Origin: an uncultured Bacteroidota bacterium
GTDB taxonomy: Bacteria > Bacteroidota > Bacteroidia > Flavobacteriales > BACL11
Assembly: GCA_902579065.1 (NCBI GenBank)
Contig: CACHFI010000006.1
Coordinates: 1 to 45,024 of the forward strand
DNA length: 45,024 bases
Direction: 5' to 3'
Positions 17,017 to 26,778 of this stretch are shown here, one piece after another. The translations under genes and the position numbers were made by a program. Within the stretch, counting starts at the first letter, position 1; each line of letters starts with the position of its first letter. The notes under the pieces were generated by a model. That model was not told where the DNA came from, did not search any database, and saw only the letters and a list, made by a program, of their open reading frames with translations.

Positions 17017-18038
17017 ATACCAAATGTACTTAGATTTGTATTTAGAGAAAAAGAATTAATTTGTCCAGATAAATGATATGATGATCTACTGTAATTTATT
17101 CTAAATTTTGACACTTTCATTCCCAAACCAAATGAAAAACCAACTAAACCTGCATAAGAATCTAAAGTGTTATTAAATCTTCTTTGAAAGTTAAACCCTC
17201 CTCTAACAAAAAGATTTTCTTTAAATAGATTAAGTTCACCAGAAATAATTATGTGACGTAAAAATGTTTTAGCAATACTTTCATCACTAAATTCTATCTC
17301 ACCTGAATTATTATTTGTGAAGCTATTTAATGAATATTCATTGGAAATATCAAACTTATTTAAATTATTGTATACAATAGAGTACCTGAAAGGAAGGTGA
17401 TCAAGTTTTTTTGAAAGTCCAAGTTGAATTTCAAAGGGAATTTTTTCATTATCTGAAGTATAGGCATTTACAGGTCTTCCTATATTTTTAAATAACAATG
17501 TACTATGTAATCCATTTTCTGAGTTGTGATAGGTGGATGAAATATTTGATGTAATAGCACTCGATTGATAGCTCTCATATGAAGAATTAAAATAATTTAT
17601 ATTAAACCCAATATTAATTCTATTTGAAATACTTCTTCCAAAACCAAAATTAATAATTTGATCACTTGCTGAAAAGATTGAGTTTTGTTCTCCAATTTCT
17701 GTTGCTGATAAAAACTCTCCATAATCAGCTGAAATTATACCAAGAGAAAGACAACCTATGTCCTTGAAATTTTTTGCGTAACTAAATGAAACTATATTTA
17801 TATCTGCAAAATAATCAACATAACTAAAACTCAGATCATTATTCATTTCAGAACTAAGTATGGATGGAACTTTTTGAGAAATTAATAAGTCATTATCGTA
17901 TATGGATATTAAATCTCCTCCCATTGCAACTGATCTAGGTGAAGTTTCAAAATTCAGAAATTGATATGATGTATTTCCATTCTGTGAGAAAGAATTAAAA
18001 AAAGTGAAAAACAAAAAAAGAAAACTCTTGTATTTCAT
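17013..18038 (-). CDS. porQ: Type IX secretion system protein PorQ
   Basis: PorQ is an outer-membrane beta-barrel of the PorV/FadL-like type that acts at the cell surface in the type IX secretion attachment complex. The 341-residue protein has a signal peptide (MKYKSFLFLFFTFFNSFS-Q). The PorQ opening follows, SYQFLNFETSPRSVAMGGDLISIYDND, and then a long series of alternating aromatic/hydrophobic strands ending NTNLSTFGI. The GGDLISIYDND segment is typical of PorV/PorQ proteins. Its position 10 nt after lon and overlapping cmk supports the call. Its presence agrees with the two secreted proteins here that carry type IX sorting tails. Confidence 0.92.
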   Translation of the reverse strand: MKYKSFLFLFFTFFNSFSQNGNTSYQFLNFETSPRSVAMGGDLISIYDNDLLISQKVPSILSSEMNNDLSFSYVDYFADINIVSFSYAKNFKDIGCLSLGIISADYGEFLSATEIGEQNSIFSASDQIINFGFGRSISNRINIGFNINYFNSSYESYQSSAITSNISSTYHNSENGLHSTLLFKNIGRPVNAYTSDNEKIPFEIQLGLSKKLDHLPFRYSIVYNNLNKFDISNEYSLNSFTNNNSGEIEFSDESIAKTFLRHIIISGELNLFKENLFVRGGFNFQRRFNNTLDSYAGLVGFSFGLGMKVSKFRINYSRSSYHLSGQINSFSLNTNLSTFGI

Positions 18039-18048
18039 TATGTTTTAT

Positions 18049-20466
18049 TTATTTCTTTTCAAGTGCAATATCAATAACTTCATGCATATTATCTACATAA
18101 TGAAACGTCATATTCTTTAAATATTGTTTGTTGATAATTGAAACATCTTTTTTGTTTTGAGTTGATAAAATAATCTCAGAAATTCCAGATCTTTTTGCAG
18201 CTAATAATTTTTCTTTTATTCCTCCAACTGGAAGAACTTTACCTCTAAGAGTTATTTCTCCGGTCATTGCAATATTTTTCTTTACTAATCTTTGAGTAAA
18301 TACTGACACTAGTGATGTAAACATAGTTATCCCAGCCGATGGTCCATCTTTAGGGGTTGCCCCTTCTGGAACATGAATATGTACATTTGTATCTTGAAAT
18401 AAAGAATTGTCTATCCCATATTTTTCTGAGTTTGATTTCAAAAACTCAAGAGACAATGTTGCTGATTCTTTCATTATTTTTCCAATGTTGCCAGTTATAG
18501 TTAATTGACCTTTACCTTTACTTAAACTACTTTCGATAAATAAAATGTCTCCTCCAACACTTGTCCACGCTAATCCAGTAACAACACCAGGTATAGTATT
18601 TTCTAAAAATCTATCTCTGTCAAATTTAGGAGGACCCAGTACCTTTTCAACTGTTGCATTATCAATATTTGAATTATATTGTTCTTCCATTGCAATTGAC
18701 TTAGCAGCATATCTTATCATTTTACTCAGCATTTTCTCTAAACCTCTTACACCAGATTCTCTAGTATATTGATCAATTACTTTCTCTAAAACTGAATCTT
18801 TAATTTTTAAATCATTTTTATTTAATCCATGAGCTAGTAATTGTTTTGGCAGTAAATGCTTTTGGGCTATTTTTACCTTTTCTTCAACAGTATATCCATT
18901 AATTTCAATTATTTCCATTCTGTCTCGCAATGCAGGTTGAATTGAAGATAAAGAATTCGCAGTTGCAACAAATAATACTTTTGACAGGTCGTATTCTAAT
19001 TCTAAATAATTATCATGAAATTGCTCATTTTGTTCCGGATCAAGAACTTCTAAAAGCGCAGATGAAGGATCTCCATGCGAATCTCTTGTTACTTTATCAA
19101 TTTCATCTAATACAAATACAGGATTAGAAGATTCAGACTTTTTAATGGCCTTAATTATTCTTCCTGGCATTGCACCAATATATGTTTTTCTATGACCTCT
19201 TATTTCTGCCTCATCTCTTAATCCACCTAGTGATACCCTTTGATACTTCCTTCCTAATGCCTCTGCAATTGATTTTCCAAGTGATGTTTTTCCTACCCCA
19301 GGAGGACCATAAAGACAGATAATAGGAGATTTCATATCTCCTTTTAATTTTAGAACAGCAAGATGCTCAATAATTCTTTTTTTAACTTCATCTAGACCAA
19401 AATGATCTCTATTTAAAATTTTATTAGCTTTAGCTAAATCAAAAACATCTTTAGTATACTTGTTCCACGGTAAATCTAAAATAAGCTCTAAATAACTCCT
19501 TTGCACAGAATAATCAGACATGGAAGGATTCATTCTTTGAAGCTTTTTCAACTCCTTATCAAATGCTTCTTTAACTGAATCTGACCATTTCTTTTTTTTA
19601 GCTTGATTTCTCATCTCCTCTATCTCTTTACCTGATCCGGCCCCACCCAATTCTTCTTGAATAGCTTTCATTTGTTGATGTAAGAAATATTCTCTTTGCT
19701 GTTGATCCAAATCAGTTCTCACTTTAGATTGAATTTCATTTTTCATTTCCAACATTTGAAGCTCTTTTGATAAAAGCTCAAGTACTCTTATAGCACGTTT
19801 TTTAAGATCTATTTCCTCAAGTAACATTTGTTTATTTTCCATACTAATTGTCATATTTGAGGAGACAAAATTTATTACAAAAGACGAGCTTTTAATATTT
19901 TTTATAGCAATTGAAGCTTCATTTGGAATATTTGGAGATTCATTAATAATTCTTAACGCAATATCTTTTATTGAATCAACTAGTGCATCAAACTCTTTAT
20001 CTGAATATGGTTTTAATTCAATGTAGTCTTTAATTTTTGCTTTGTAGTATGGCTCATCAGAAATAATCTCTTCTAATTCAAATCTTTTTCTTCCTTGTAT
20101 GACGGCAGTAATATTTCCATCAGGCATCTTCAAAACTTTTAGAATTTGTGCTACTGTTCCAATTTTATTAAGATCCTCTTTTTTAGGCAACTCTATCTTT
20201 GAATCTTTTTGAGCTACTACACCAATTATTTTATTATTCTTTTCAGCTTCTTTGATTAATTTTACAGATCTTTCTCTTGTAACAGTAATAGGAATAATCA
20301 CCCCTGGAAAGAGAACAGTATTTCTTAATGGAAGAATTGGTAATTCTTTAGGATTTTTTTCTTTATCAATTTTTTGCTCATCTTCATCACTCAAAAGAGG
20401 AAAAAATTCACTTTCACCATCTAATGATGATGAAAAAAGTATGTCCTTTATTTCTATTTTTTTCAT
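18049..20466 (-). CDS. lon: ATP-dependent protease Lon
   Basis: Lon is a cytoplasmic AAA+ serine protease that degrades misfolded and regulatory proteins. The 805-residue protein has the N-terminal substrate-binding domain (LPILPLRNTVLFPGVIIPI) and a coiled-coil middle (QQQREYFLHQQMKAIQEELGG). The AAA module has Walker A GPPGVGKT and Walker B VFVLDEIDK. The protease domain has catalytic S710 in KDGPSAG and K753 in GGIKEKLLAAK, 43 residues apart as in E. coli Lon. No TAnnTTTG element is found in the 69 nt before it. Instead there is a perfect inverted repeat, which may mean stress-specific control. It leads the run into porQ, cmk and ispH. Confidence 0.97.
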   Translation of the reverse strand: MKKIEIKDILFSSSLDGESEFFPLLSDEDEQKIDKEKNPKELPILPLRNTVLFPGVIIPITVTRERSVKLIKEAEKNNKIIGVVAQKDSKIELPKKEDLNKIGTVAQILKVLKMPDGNITAVIQGRKRFELEEIISDEPYYKAKIKDYIELKPYSDKEFDALVDSIKDIALRIINESPNIPNEASIAIKNIKSSSFVINFVSSNMTISMENKQMLLEEIDLKKRAIRVLELLSKELQMLEMKNEIQSKVRTDLDQQQREYFLHQQMKAIQEELGGAGSGKEIEEMRNQAKKKKWSDSVKEAFDKELKKLQRMNPSMSDYSVQRSYLELILDLPWNKYTKDVFDLAKANKILNRDHFGLDEVKKRIIEHLAVLKLKGDMKSPIICLYGPPGVGKTSLGKSIAEALGRKYQRVSLGGLRDEAEIRGHRKTYIGAMPGRIIKAIKKSESSNPVFVLDEIDKVTRDSHGDPSSALLEVLDPEQNEQFHDNYLELEYDLSKVLFVATANSLSSIQPALRDRMEIIEINGYTVEEKVKIAQKHLLPKQLLAHGLNKNDLKIKDSVLEKVIDQYTRESGVRGLEKMLSKMIRYAAKSIAMEEQYNSNIDNATVEKVLGPPKFDRDRFLENTIPGVVTGLAWTSVGGDILFIESSLSKGKGQLTITGNIGKIMKESATLSLEFLKSNSEKYGIDNSLFQDTNVHIHVPEGATPKDGPSAGITMFTSLVSVFTQRLVKKNIAMTGEITLRGKVLPVGGIKEKLLAAKRSGISEIILSTQNKKDVSIINKQYLKNMTFHYVDNMHEVIDIALEKK

Positions 20467-20482
20467 ATAACATTATTTCTAA

Positions 20483-20502
20483 AGTTATTTATGTCAATAA
20501 CT
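20483..20502. promoter_or_regulatory. Inverted repeat upstream of lon, candidate operator
   Basis: AGTTATT and AATAACT are perfect 7-bp inverted arms around the 6-nt spacer TATGTC, centred about 26 nt before the lon ATG (20466). It lies in the only gap where the lon promoter could be, and no housekeeping -7 motif is present there. It could be a repressor site or a small RNA hairpin. Confidence 0.35.
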
Positions 20503-20535
20503 ATGCCAAGCGTATATATGTTGCCTTTATGTCAG

Positions 20536-21720
20536 CTATTTTTCGTTTCTATAACTTTTTGTCATATTGTAGACCTGTGACAAAATTTGTCTTTCATTGT
20601 CTGATAATACTTCGTGTCTTCTTGACAACACTTTTTCAGCAGTTATAAAAAATTTATTTAAATTATGAATTGTAAAACCAGAACTACCACCCCAACTAAA
20701 TGAAGGAATAAAGTTTCTTGGAAAACCCGATCCAAAAATATTTGATCCAACTCCTACAACAGTTCCTGTATTAAACATGGTGTTTATACCACATTTTGAA
20801 TGATCTCCCATAATTAGTCCACAAAATTGTAATTGTGTATCTTTAAATGAGTTAATACTATAATTCCATATCTTAACATTTTCATAATTATTTTTAAGAT
20901 TAGAATTATTTGTATCAGCACCAAGGTTGCACCATTCACCTATTATTGAATTACCTAAAAACCCGTCGTGTGCTTTTGATGAATATCCAAAAAATATAGA
21001 ATTATTTACTTCTCCACCTACTTTAGAATAAGGTCCAATCGTTGTAGATTCATAAATTTTAGCACCCATTTTTAAAACAGAATTGTTACACATAGCAAAA
21101 GGCCCTCTAATTATTGATCCTTCCATGACCTCAGCATCTTTTCCAATATAAATAGGCCCACTTGTAGTATTAAAAATACTATGATTTATTTTGGCACCTT
21201 TTTCAACATAAATTGGATATTGTCCAATTTTTATGTTAGAATTTGTTAATAACTCAGAATCATTTTGACCTTGCCAATCAGTTGTTTTATCTGATGAAAT
21301 AAAAAGAAAGTCATTTTTTATTTCAGCACCGTTTATTGTAAAAATATCAGTTATAGAATTTAAAAAAGAAAATTGAGCATTTGATGAAATTTCATTTAGA
21401 TTATTTGATTTAAAATCTTTACTTCGAAATGCTAAAATTTTAGAATCCCTTTTAAGAGATTCTCCAATTCTTAAGTTATTAATTTCAGTAATTATTGAAT
21501 CATTTGGAATTAACTGAGCATTTATCCATATATTATCATCTTTAACTATTGATGGATATTTGTTTGACAAATAGTCATCTGTATATACAGAAACTGAGTC
21601 AAAATATTTTTCCCATTTTTCTTTTATTGTAAAAATACCTACTCTAAACAAAGATATAGGACGTGTGAATGAAAGTGGAAAAAATTCAGATCTATTGTTA
21701 TCAAATAAGATAATATTCAT
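20536..21720 (-). CDS. GlmU-like putative sugar nucleotidyltransferase with left-handed beta-helix
   Basis: The 394-residue protein has a nucleotidyltransferase-like N-terminal half (MNIILFDNNRSEFFPLSFTRPISLFRVG) and a C-terminal series of hexapeptide repeats (for example GPIYIGKDAEVMEGSIIRGPFA and YSKVGGEVNNSIFFGYSSKAHDGFLG). This is the Bacteroidota family annotated as GlmU-related or putative sugar nucleotidyltransferase (PF13562-like). The usual LAAGxGTRM nucleotide loop of true GlmU is absent and replaced by DNNRSEFFPLSFTRP. Substrate and product are therefore uncertain; a role in cell-envelope sugar activation is likely. It follows rpmE2, has its own promoter, and ends 69 nt before lon. 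Confidence 0.85.
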   Translation of the reverse strand: MNIILFDNNRSEFFPLSFTRPISLFRVGIFTIKEKWEKYFDSVSVYTDDYLSNKYPSIVKDDNIWINAQLIPNDSIITEINNLRIGESLKRDSKILAFRSKDFKSNNLNEISSNAQFSFLNSITDIFTINGAEIKNDFLFISSDKTTDWQGQNDSELLTNSNIKIGQYPIYVEKGAKINHSIFNTTSGPIYIGKDAEVMEGSIIRGPFAMCNNSVLKMGAKIYESTTIGPYSKVGGEVNNSIFFGYSSKAHDGFLGNSIIGEWCNLGADTNNSNLKNNYENVKIWNYSINSFKDTQLQFCGLIMGDHSKCGINTMFNTGTVVGVGSNIFGSGFPRNFIPSFSWGGSSGFTIHNLNKFFITAEKVLSRRHEVLSDNERQILSQVYNMTKSYRNEK

Positions 21721-21734
21721 ATCACAATTTTAAG

Positions 21735-21742
21735 CAAACTTA
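21735..21742 (-). promoter_or_regulatory. Promoter -7 element of the GlmU-like gene
   Basis: Minus-strand TAAGTTTG (21742-21735) matches TAnnTTTG, 14 nt before the ATG at 21720. It directly follows the rpmE2 terminator. Confidence 0.5.
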
Positions 21743-21744
21743 AT

Positions 21745-21773
21745 TAAAAAACCCCATACATATGTACAGGGTT
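21745..21773 (-). terminator. Rho-independent terminator of rpmE2
   Basis: On the minus strand a 10-bp stem (AACCCTGTAC / GTATGGGGTT, two G-T wobbles) closes an ATAT loop (21773-21750), followed by a run of T down to 21745. It begins 25 nt after the rpmE2 stop. Confidence 0.88.
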
Positions 21774-21798
21774 ATTTGGATAGTAAAAAATTATAAAA

Positions 21799-22053
21799 TT
21801 ATTTTTTAAATTTTTCGTATTTACTCTTAAACTTATCAATACGTCCGGCAGTATCAACAAGTTTTGACTTACCTGTATAAAATGGATGTGAATCAGATGA
21901 TATTTCCATTTTTATTAAGGGATATTCCTTTCCATCTTCCCACTTAATTGTTTCACTAGATTCAGCACATGATTTAGTTAAAATTGCATAGTCTGTTGAC
22001 ATGTCCTTGAAAACACATAACCTATAATTTTCTGGATGAATACCTTTTCTCAT
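21799..22053 (-). CDS. rpmE2: 50S ribosomal protein L31, type B
   Basis: An 84-residue L31 of the zinc-free type B. It has the start [20 protein letters not shown], the [28 protein letters not shown] end, and none of the paired CxxC zinc ligands of type A. It is an exposed large-subunit protein near the central protuberance bridging to the small subunit. Bacteroidota normally carry this form. It stands alone with its own promoter and terminator between mdh and the GlmU-like gene. Confidence 0.96.
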   Translation of the reverse strand: MRKGIHPENYRLCVFKDMSTDYAILTKSCAESSETIKWEDGKEYPLIKMEISSDSHPFYTGKSKLVDTAGRIDKFKSKYEKFKK

Positions 22054-22071
22054 ATTTTAAAATTTGGAATG

Positions 22072-22079
22072 CAAAAATA
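22072..22079 (-). promoter_or_regulatory. Promoter -7 element of rpmE2
   Basis: Minus-strand TATTTTTG (22079-22072) fits TAnnTTTG, 18 nt before the rpmE2 ATG. A GTTG occurs about 16 nt upstream, a little closer than the usual -33 spacing. Confidence 0.5.
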
Positions 22080-22125
22080 TAAAGTTTTATGAAAACAACA
22101 ATAAGAAACTATATTTTGTGAATTA

Positions 22126-23061
22126 TTAAATTTTCAAATCTGCAAGAAGTTTATTAGTTTGATTTACAGCAATTGCAGATTCTTGAAGTGTATGCTTTTC
22201 ATTCTCATTCAAATCAATTTGTACAATTGACTCAACTCCATTTCTACCAACAACAACAGGAACACCTATACACAAATCACTTAAGCCATATTCTCCTGCA
22301 AGTAAAACAGAGCATGGGAAAATCTTTTTCATATCGCATGATATTGAGTGTACAAGAGCTGAAACTGCAGCTCCAGGTGCATACCAAGCTGAAGTTCCAA
22401 GCATTGATGTTAATGTAGCACCCCCAACTTTAGTATCATTCAATACCTTTTCAAGTCTATCATTAGAAAGAAATTCAGAAACCCTTACACTATTTCTTGT
22501 TGCTAACCTTGTTAAAGGAATCATTCCTTTGTCTGAATGACCACCAATTACCATTCCATCAACATCGGATATAGGACATTCTAAAGCCTCTGCTAGCCTA
22601 TATTTAAACCTTGCGCTATCCAAGGCTCCACCCATACCAATAATTCGATTTTTTGGAATACCGCATACCTGATGAGTTAAATATGTCATAGTATCCATAG
22701 GATTACTTACAATAATTAGTATTGCTTCTGGAGAATGTTTTAACAATTGTTGTGCAACTGATTTAACAATACCTGCATTAATTCCAATTAATTCTTCTCT
22801 AGTCATACCAGGTTTTCTAGGAATTCCACTAGTTATAACAGCAATATCACTATTTGCTGTTTTAGAATAGTCATTTGTACTTCCAACAATTTTAGTGTCA
22901 AAATCATTTAGAGATGCTGTTTGCATCAAGTCCATTGCTTTTCCTTCAGCATAGTTTTCTTTAATATCTAGTAAAACTACTTCTGATACAAAGTTTTTGA
23001 TGGCAATATATTCTGCACAACTTGCCCCAACTGCTCCTGCTCCAACTACTGTTACTTTCAT
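22126..23061 (-). CDS. mdh: Malate dehydrogenase (LDH-like type)
   Basis: The enzyme oxidises malate to oxaloacetate with NAD+ in the TCA cycle. The 311-residue protein has the Rossmann start VTVVGAGAVGASCAEYIA with the NAD-selecting aspartate in VVLLDIKE. The mobile loop PRKPGMTREEL carries the arginine that favours malate over lactate, followed by IIVSNPMDTMTYL, GMGGALDSARFKY and the active-site histidine in VIGGHSD. It starts 15 nt after the gyrB stop and is probably co-transcribed with it. Confidence 0.96.
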   Translation of the reverse strand: MKVTVVGAGAVGASCAEYIAIKNFVSEVVLLDIKENYAEGKAMDLMQTASLNDFDTKIVGSTNDYSKTANSDIAVITSGIPRKPGMTREELIGINAGIVKSVAQQLLKHSPEAILIIVSNPMDTMTYLTHQVCGIPKNRIIGMGGALDSARFKYRLAEALECPISDVDGMVIGGHSDKGMIPLTRLATRNSVRVSEFLSNDRLEKVLNDTKVGGATLTSMLGTSAWYAPGAAVSALVHSISCDMKKIFPCSVLLAGEYGLSDLCIGVPVVVGRNGVESIVQIDLNENEKHTLQESAIAVNQTNKLLADLKI

Positions 23062-23076
23062 AATGAATTATTTTAA

Positions 23077-25050
<1,974 letters not shown>

Positions 25051-25054
25051 TCAA

Positions 25055-25062
25055 CAAATATA
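25055..25062 (-). promoter_or_regulatory. Promoter -7 element of gyrB
   Basis: Minus-strand TATATTTG (25062-25055) matches TAnnTTTG, with the gyrB ATG at 25029. A TTTG at 25080-25077 lies 14 nt upstream, closer than the usual 19-21 nt. Confidence 0.55.
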
Positions 25063-25098
25063 ATTTTTCCATCCTTCAAACAGGACTTTTTTAGTAAG

Positions 25099-25133
25099 AA
25101 AAATAAGCTTATTTTATCAACAAAAGTTGATAA
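25099..25133 (-). terminator. Two adjacent hairpins after the barrel gene, possible terminator
   Basis: Just after the stop at 25138 the minus strand can form TTATCAAC-TTTT-GTTGATAA, an 8-bp stem. This is followed by the 16-bp palindrome AAAATAAGCTTATTTT (25115-25100) and a short T run. The stems are AT-rich and the T tract is short, so termination is uncertain. The region also separates the TPR/barrel genes from the gyrB promoter. Confidence 0.4.
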
Positions 25134-25137
25134 CTTT

Positions 25138-26778
25138 TTAGAGAATATAATTGACAGAAAAGTTGAAATTTAAACCAATTTGGTCATATCCGTACCAATA
25201 TGGTTTTTGCTCATCCAAAATATTATTTATTTCAATTGAAAAATCAAGTTTTTCAGTGTATGAGTAATAGATTTTTAAATTAGCTAAATATTGATCATCT
25301 AAATTATCAAAAACTATTTCAGGAGGCGAAATAGACAATCCAGACATATAGCTATACTTTCGCTCACCAATATATTTAACAGATGGAATAAATTTTAATT
25401 TTTCTCTAAATTTTACAGGTAATGTTAAATTAGCCTCTAAATTAGTTTTATGAGGAATTTCTTCATTATACCAATTATACTGAACATCTAAGTTTAAAGA
25501 AAGAATATTGTTGAATTTTCTTTGATAATTTGCTTTTGCTCTTAAGCGCCAAGTCTCAATATAGTTAACATCAAATCTATTGAGATTTAAAGTTTCATCA
25601 TAATCGAAATAATGAAAATTTAACAATTTGCCATATCCAAGATTTAATGATAAAATCTGATTTTTAGAGAGTTTATTGTCTAAATTTATATAACACTCAT
25701 AAATATCTGTTGTTTCCAGTTCATGAAAATAACCAATAGAATCCTCAACATTTGTACTTATTCCTGGAGTATGAATATAAGGATTTTCTAAAGTAAGTGT
25801 ACTTATAGTGTTTCTATAATCGTCTCTATCAATACCAAAACTTAAATTAATTATATTATCTACTAATTCTTTATTAATTTCAATTATTGGGAAAATATCT
25901 AAAGATTTTTCAGGAGCAATACCAATTCCAAGATTAAAGCCTAAATCTATTCCAAAACCATATTTCTCCATTGAAAGATTCGGAGTGACATCCAAAATTT
26001 TAACATCCAATTTATCAACTTCAAAAGAAGGATCACTATTAATATAATTTATATAGTTATTGTACTCAAGAGATAGTTCAAATGGAAAGTTATTAATCGA
26101 ATATGAAATATCTGTATACAAACCTATTTGATTTTCTATTTGATTATTAAAATCTTTTAATAGTAATTGAGTAGAGTGTTGTAATTTTTTATTATCACTA
26201 GAATTATACGAAATTAAAACCTCTGAATAAGTTCTATCTGGCGTTTCTTCTTTACTTTGCTGATGAAATTCAGATAAATCTAAAATACTTAATCTGGAAT
26301 TTAAAACCCCTTTTTTTAAAATACTTTTAATGTATAAATAATATTCACGTGACTCTTTTTTGACATTTATATCATTTTTTGTGGTATAATCAAAAAGATC
26401 AATTTTAAAGCCCAAACTATAAATTAGCTTATCTTTTAATTTTCCACTATAATTAATATTACCAAATTTATACTTACGATTTCCTAAAGCAAAATAAAAA
26501 TTTGCATAATTGACCCTCTGATCAATCTTTCTTTTGATTTTAGCAGCTGACAATGGTCTTAAATCAAATGATGAAAAAAGATATTTATCTACAAATGAAT
26601 ATTCTTGAGTTTTATCAACTTCAGTAGTATCTTGAAAGCTTCCCTTAACATTCAATTTATTTGCTTCTGGAATACTGACATCTAATCCTTCTACAACTTC
26701 TATTTCAGTTGTTTTTAAATCCTGAGAAAACAAATTATTTACAATTAGAAATAATCCGATAAATATTAATTTATTCAT
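25138..26778 (-). CDS. Putative outer-membrane beta-barrel protein (TonB-receptor-like), partner of TPR protein
   Basis: From the ATG at 26778 the protein has 546 residues and a clear signal peptide (MNKLIFIGLFLIVNNLFS-Q). An in-frame ATG at 26808 would put ten residues before it and overlap the upstream gene by 38 nt, so 26778 is preferred. After a short linker (TTEIEVVEGLDVSIPEANKLNVKGSF) come about 450 residues of alternating aromatic strands with tight turns, ending YDQIGLNFNFSVNYIL, a C-terminal beta-signal-like strand. It has no plug domain of a true TonB receptor. It resembles, from memory, flavobacterial barrel proteins encoded after a large TPR protein. The substrate is unknown. It overlaps the TPR gene by 8 nt. 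Confidence 0.78.
   Translation of the reverse strand: MNKLIFIGLFLIVNNLFSQDLKTTEIEVVEGLDVSIPEANKLNVKGSFQDTTEVDKTQEYSFVDKYLFSSFDLRPLSAAKIKRKIDQRVNYANFYFALGNRKYKFGNINYSGKLKDKLIYSLGFKIDLFDYTTKNDINVKKESREYYLYIKSILKKGVLNSRLSILDLSEFHQQSKEETPDRTYSEVLISYNSSDNKKLQHSTQLLLKDFNNQIENQIGLYTDISYSINNFPFELSLEYNNYINYINSDPSFEVDKLDVKILDVTPNLSMEKYGFGIDLGFNLGIGIAPEKSLDIFPIIEINKELVDNIINLSFGIDRDDYRNTISTLTLENPYIHTPGISTNVEDSIGYFHELETTDIYECYINLDNKLSKNQILSLNLGYGKLLNFHYFDYDETLNLNRFDVNYIETWRLRAKANYQRKFNNILSLNLDVQYNWYNEEIPHKTNLEANLTLPVKFREKLKFIPSVKYIGERKYSYMSGLSISPPEIVFDNLDDQYLANLKIYYSYTEKLDFSIEINNILDEQKPYWYGYDQIGLNFNFSVNYIL

Noticed and set aside
22080-22125. Terminator for gyrB-mdh
   Set aside because: Only a 5-bp AT-rich hairpin (GTTTT-CAT-AAAAC) is seen; too weak to call.
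25081-25137. Replication origin near gyrB
   Set aside because: Only one inverted pair of DnaA-box-like arms is present, with no cluster of boxes, no dnaA gene and no AT-rich unwinding array in a gap of 108 nt.
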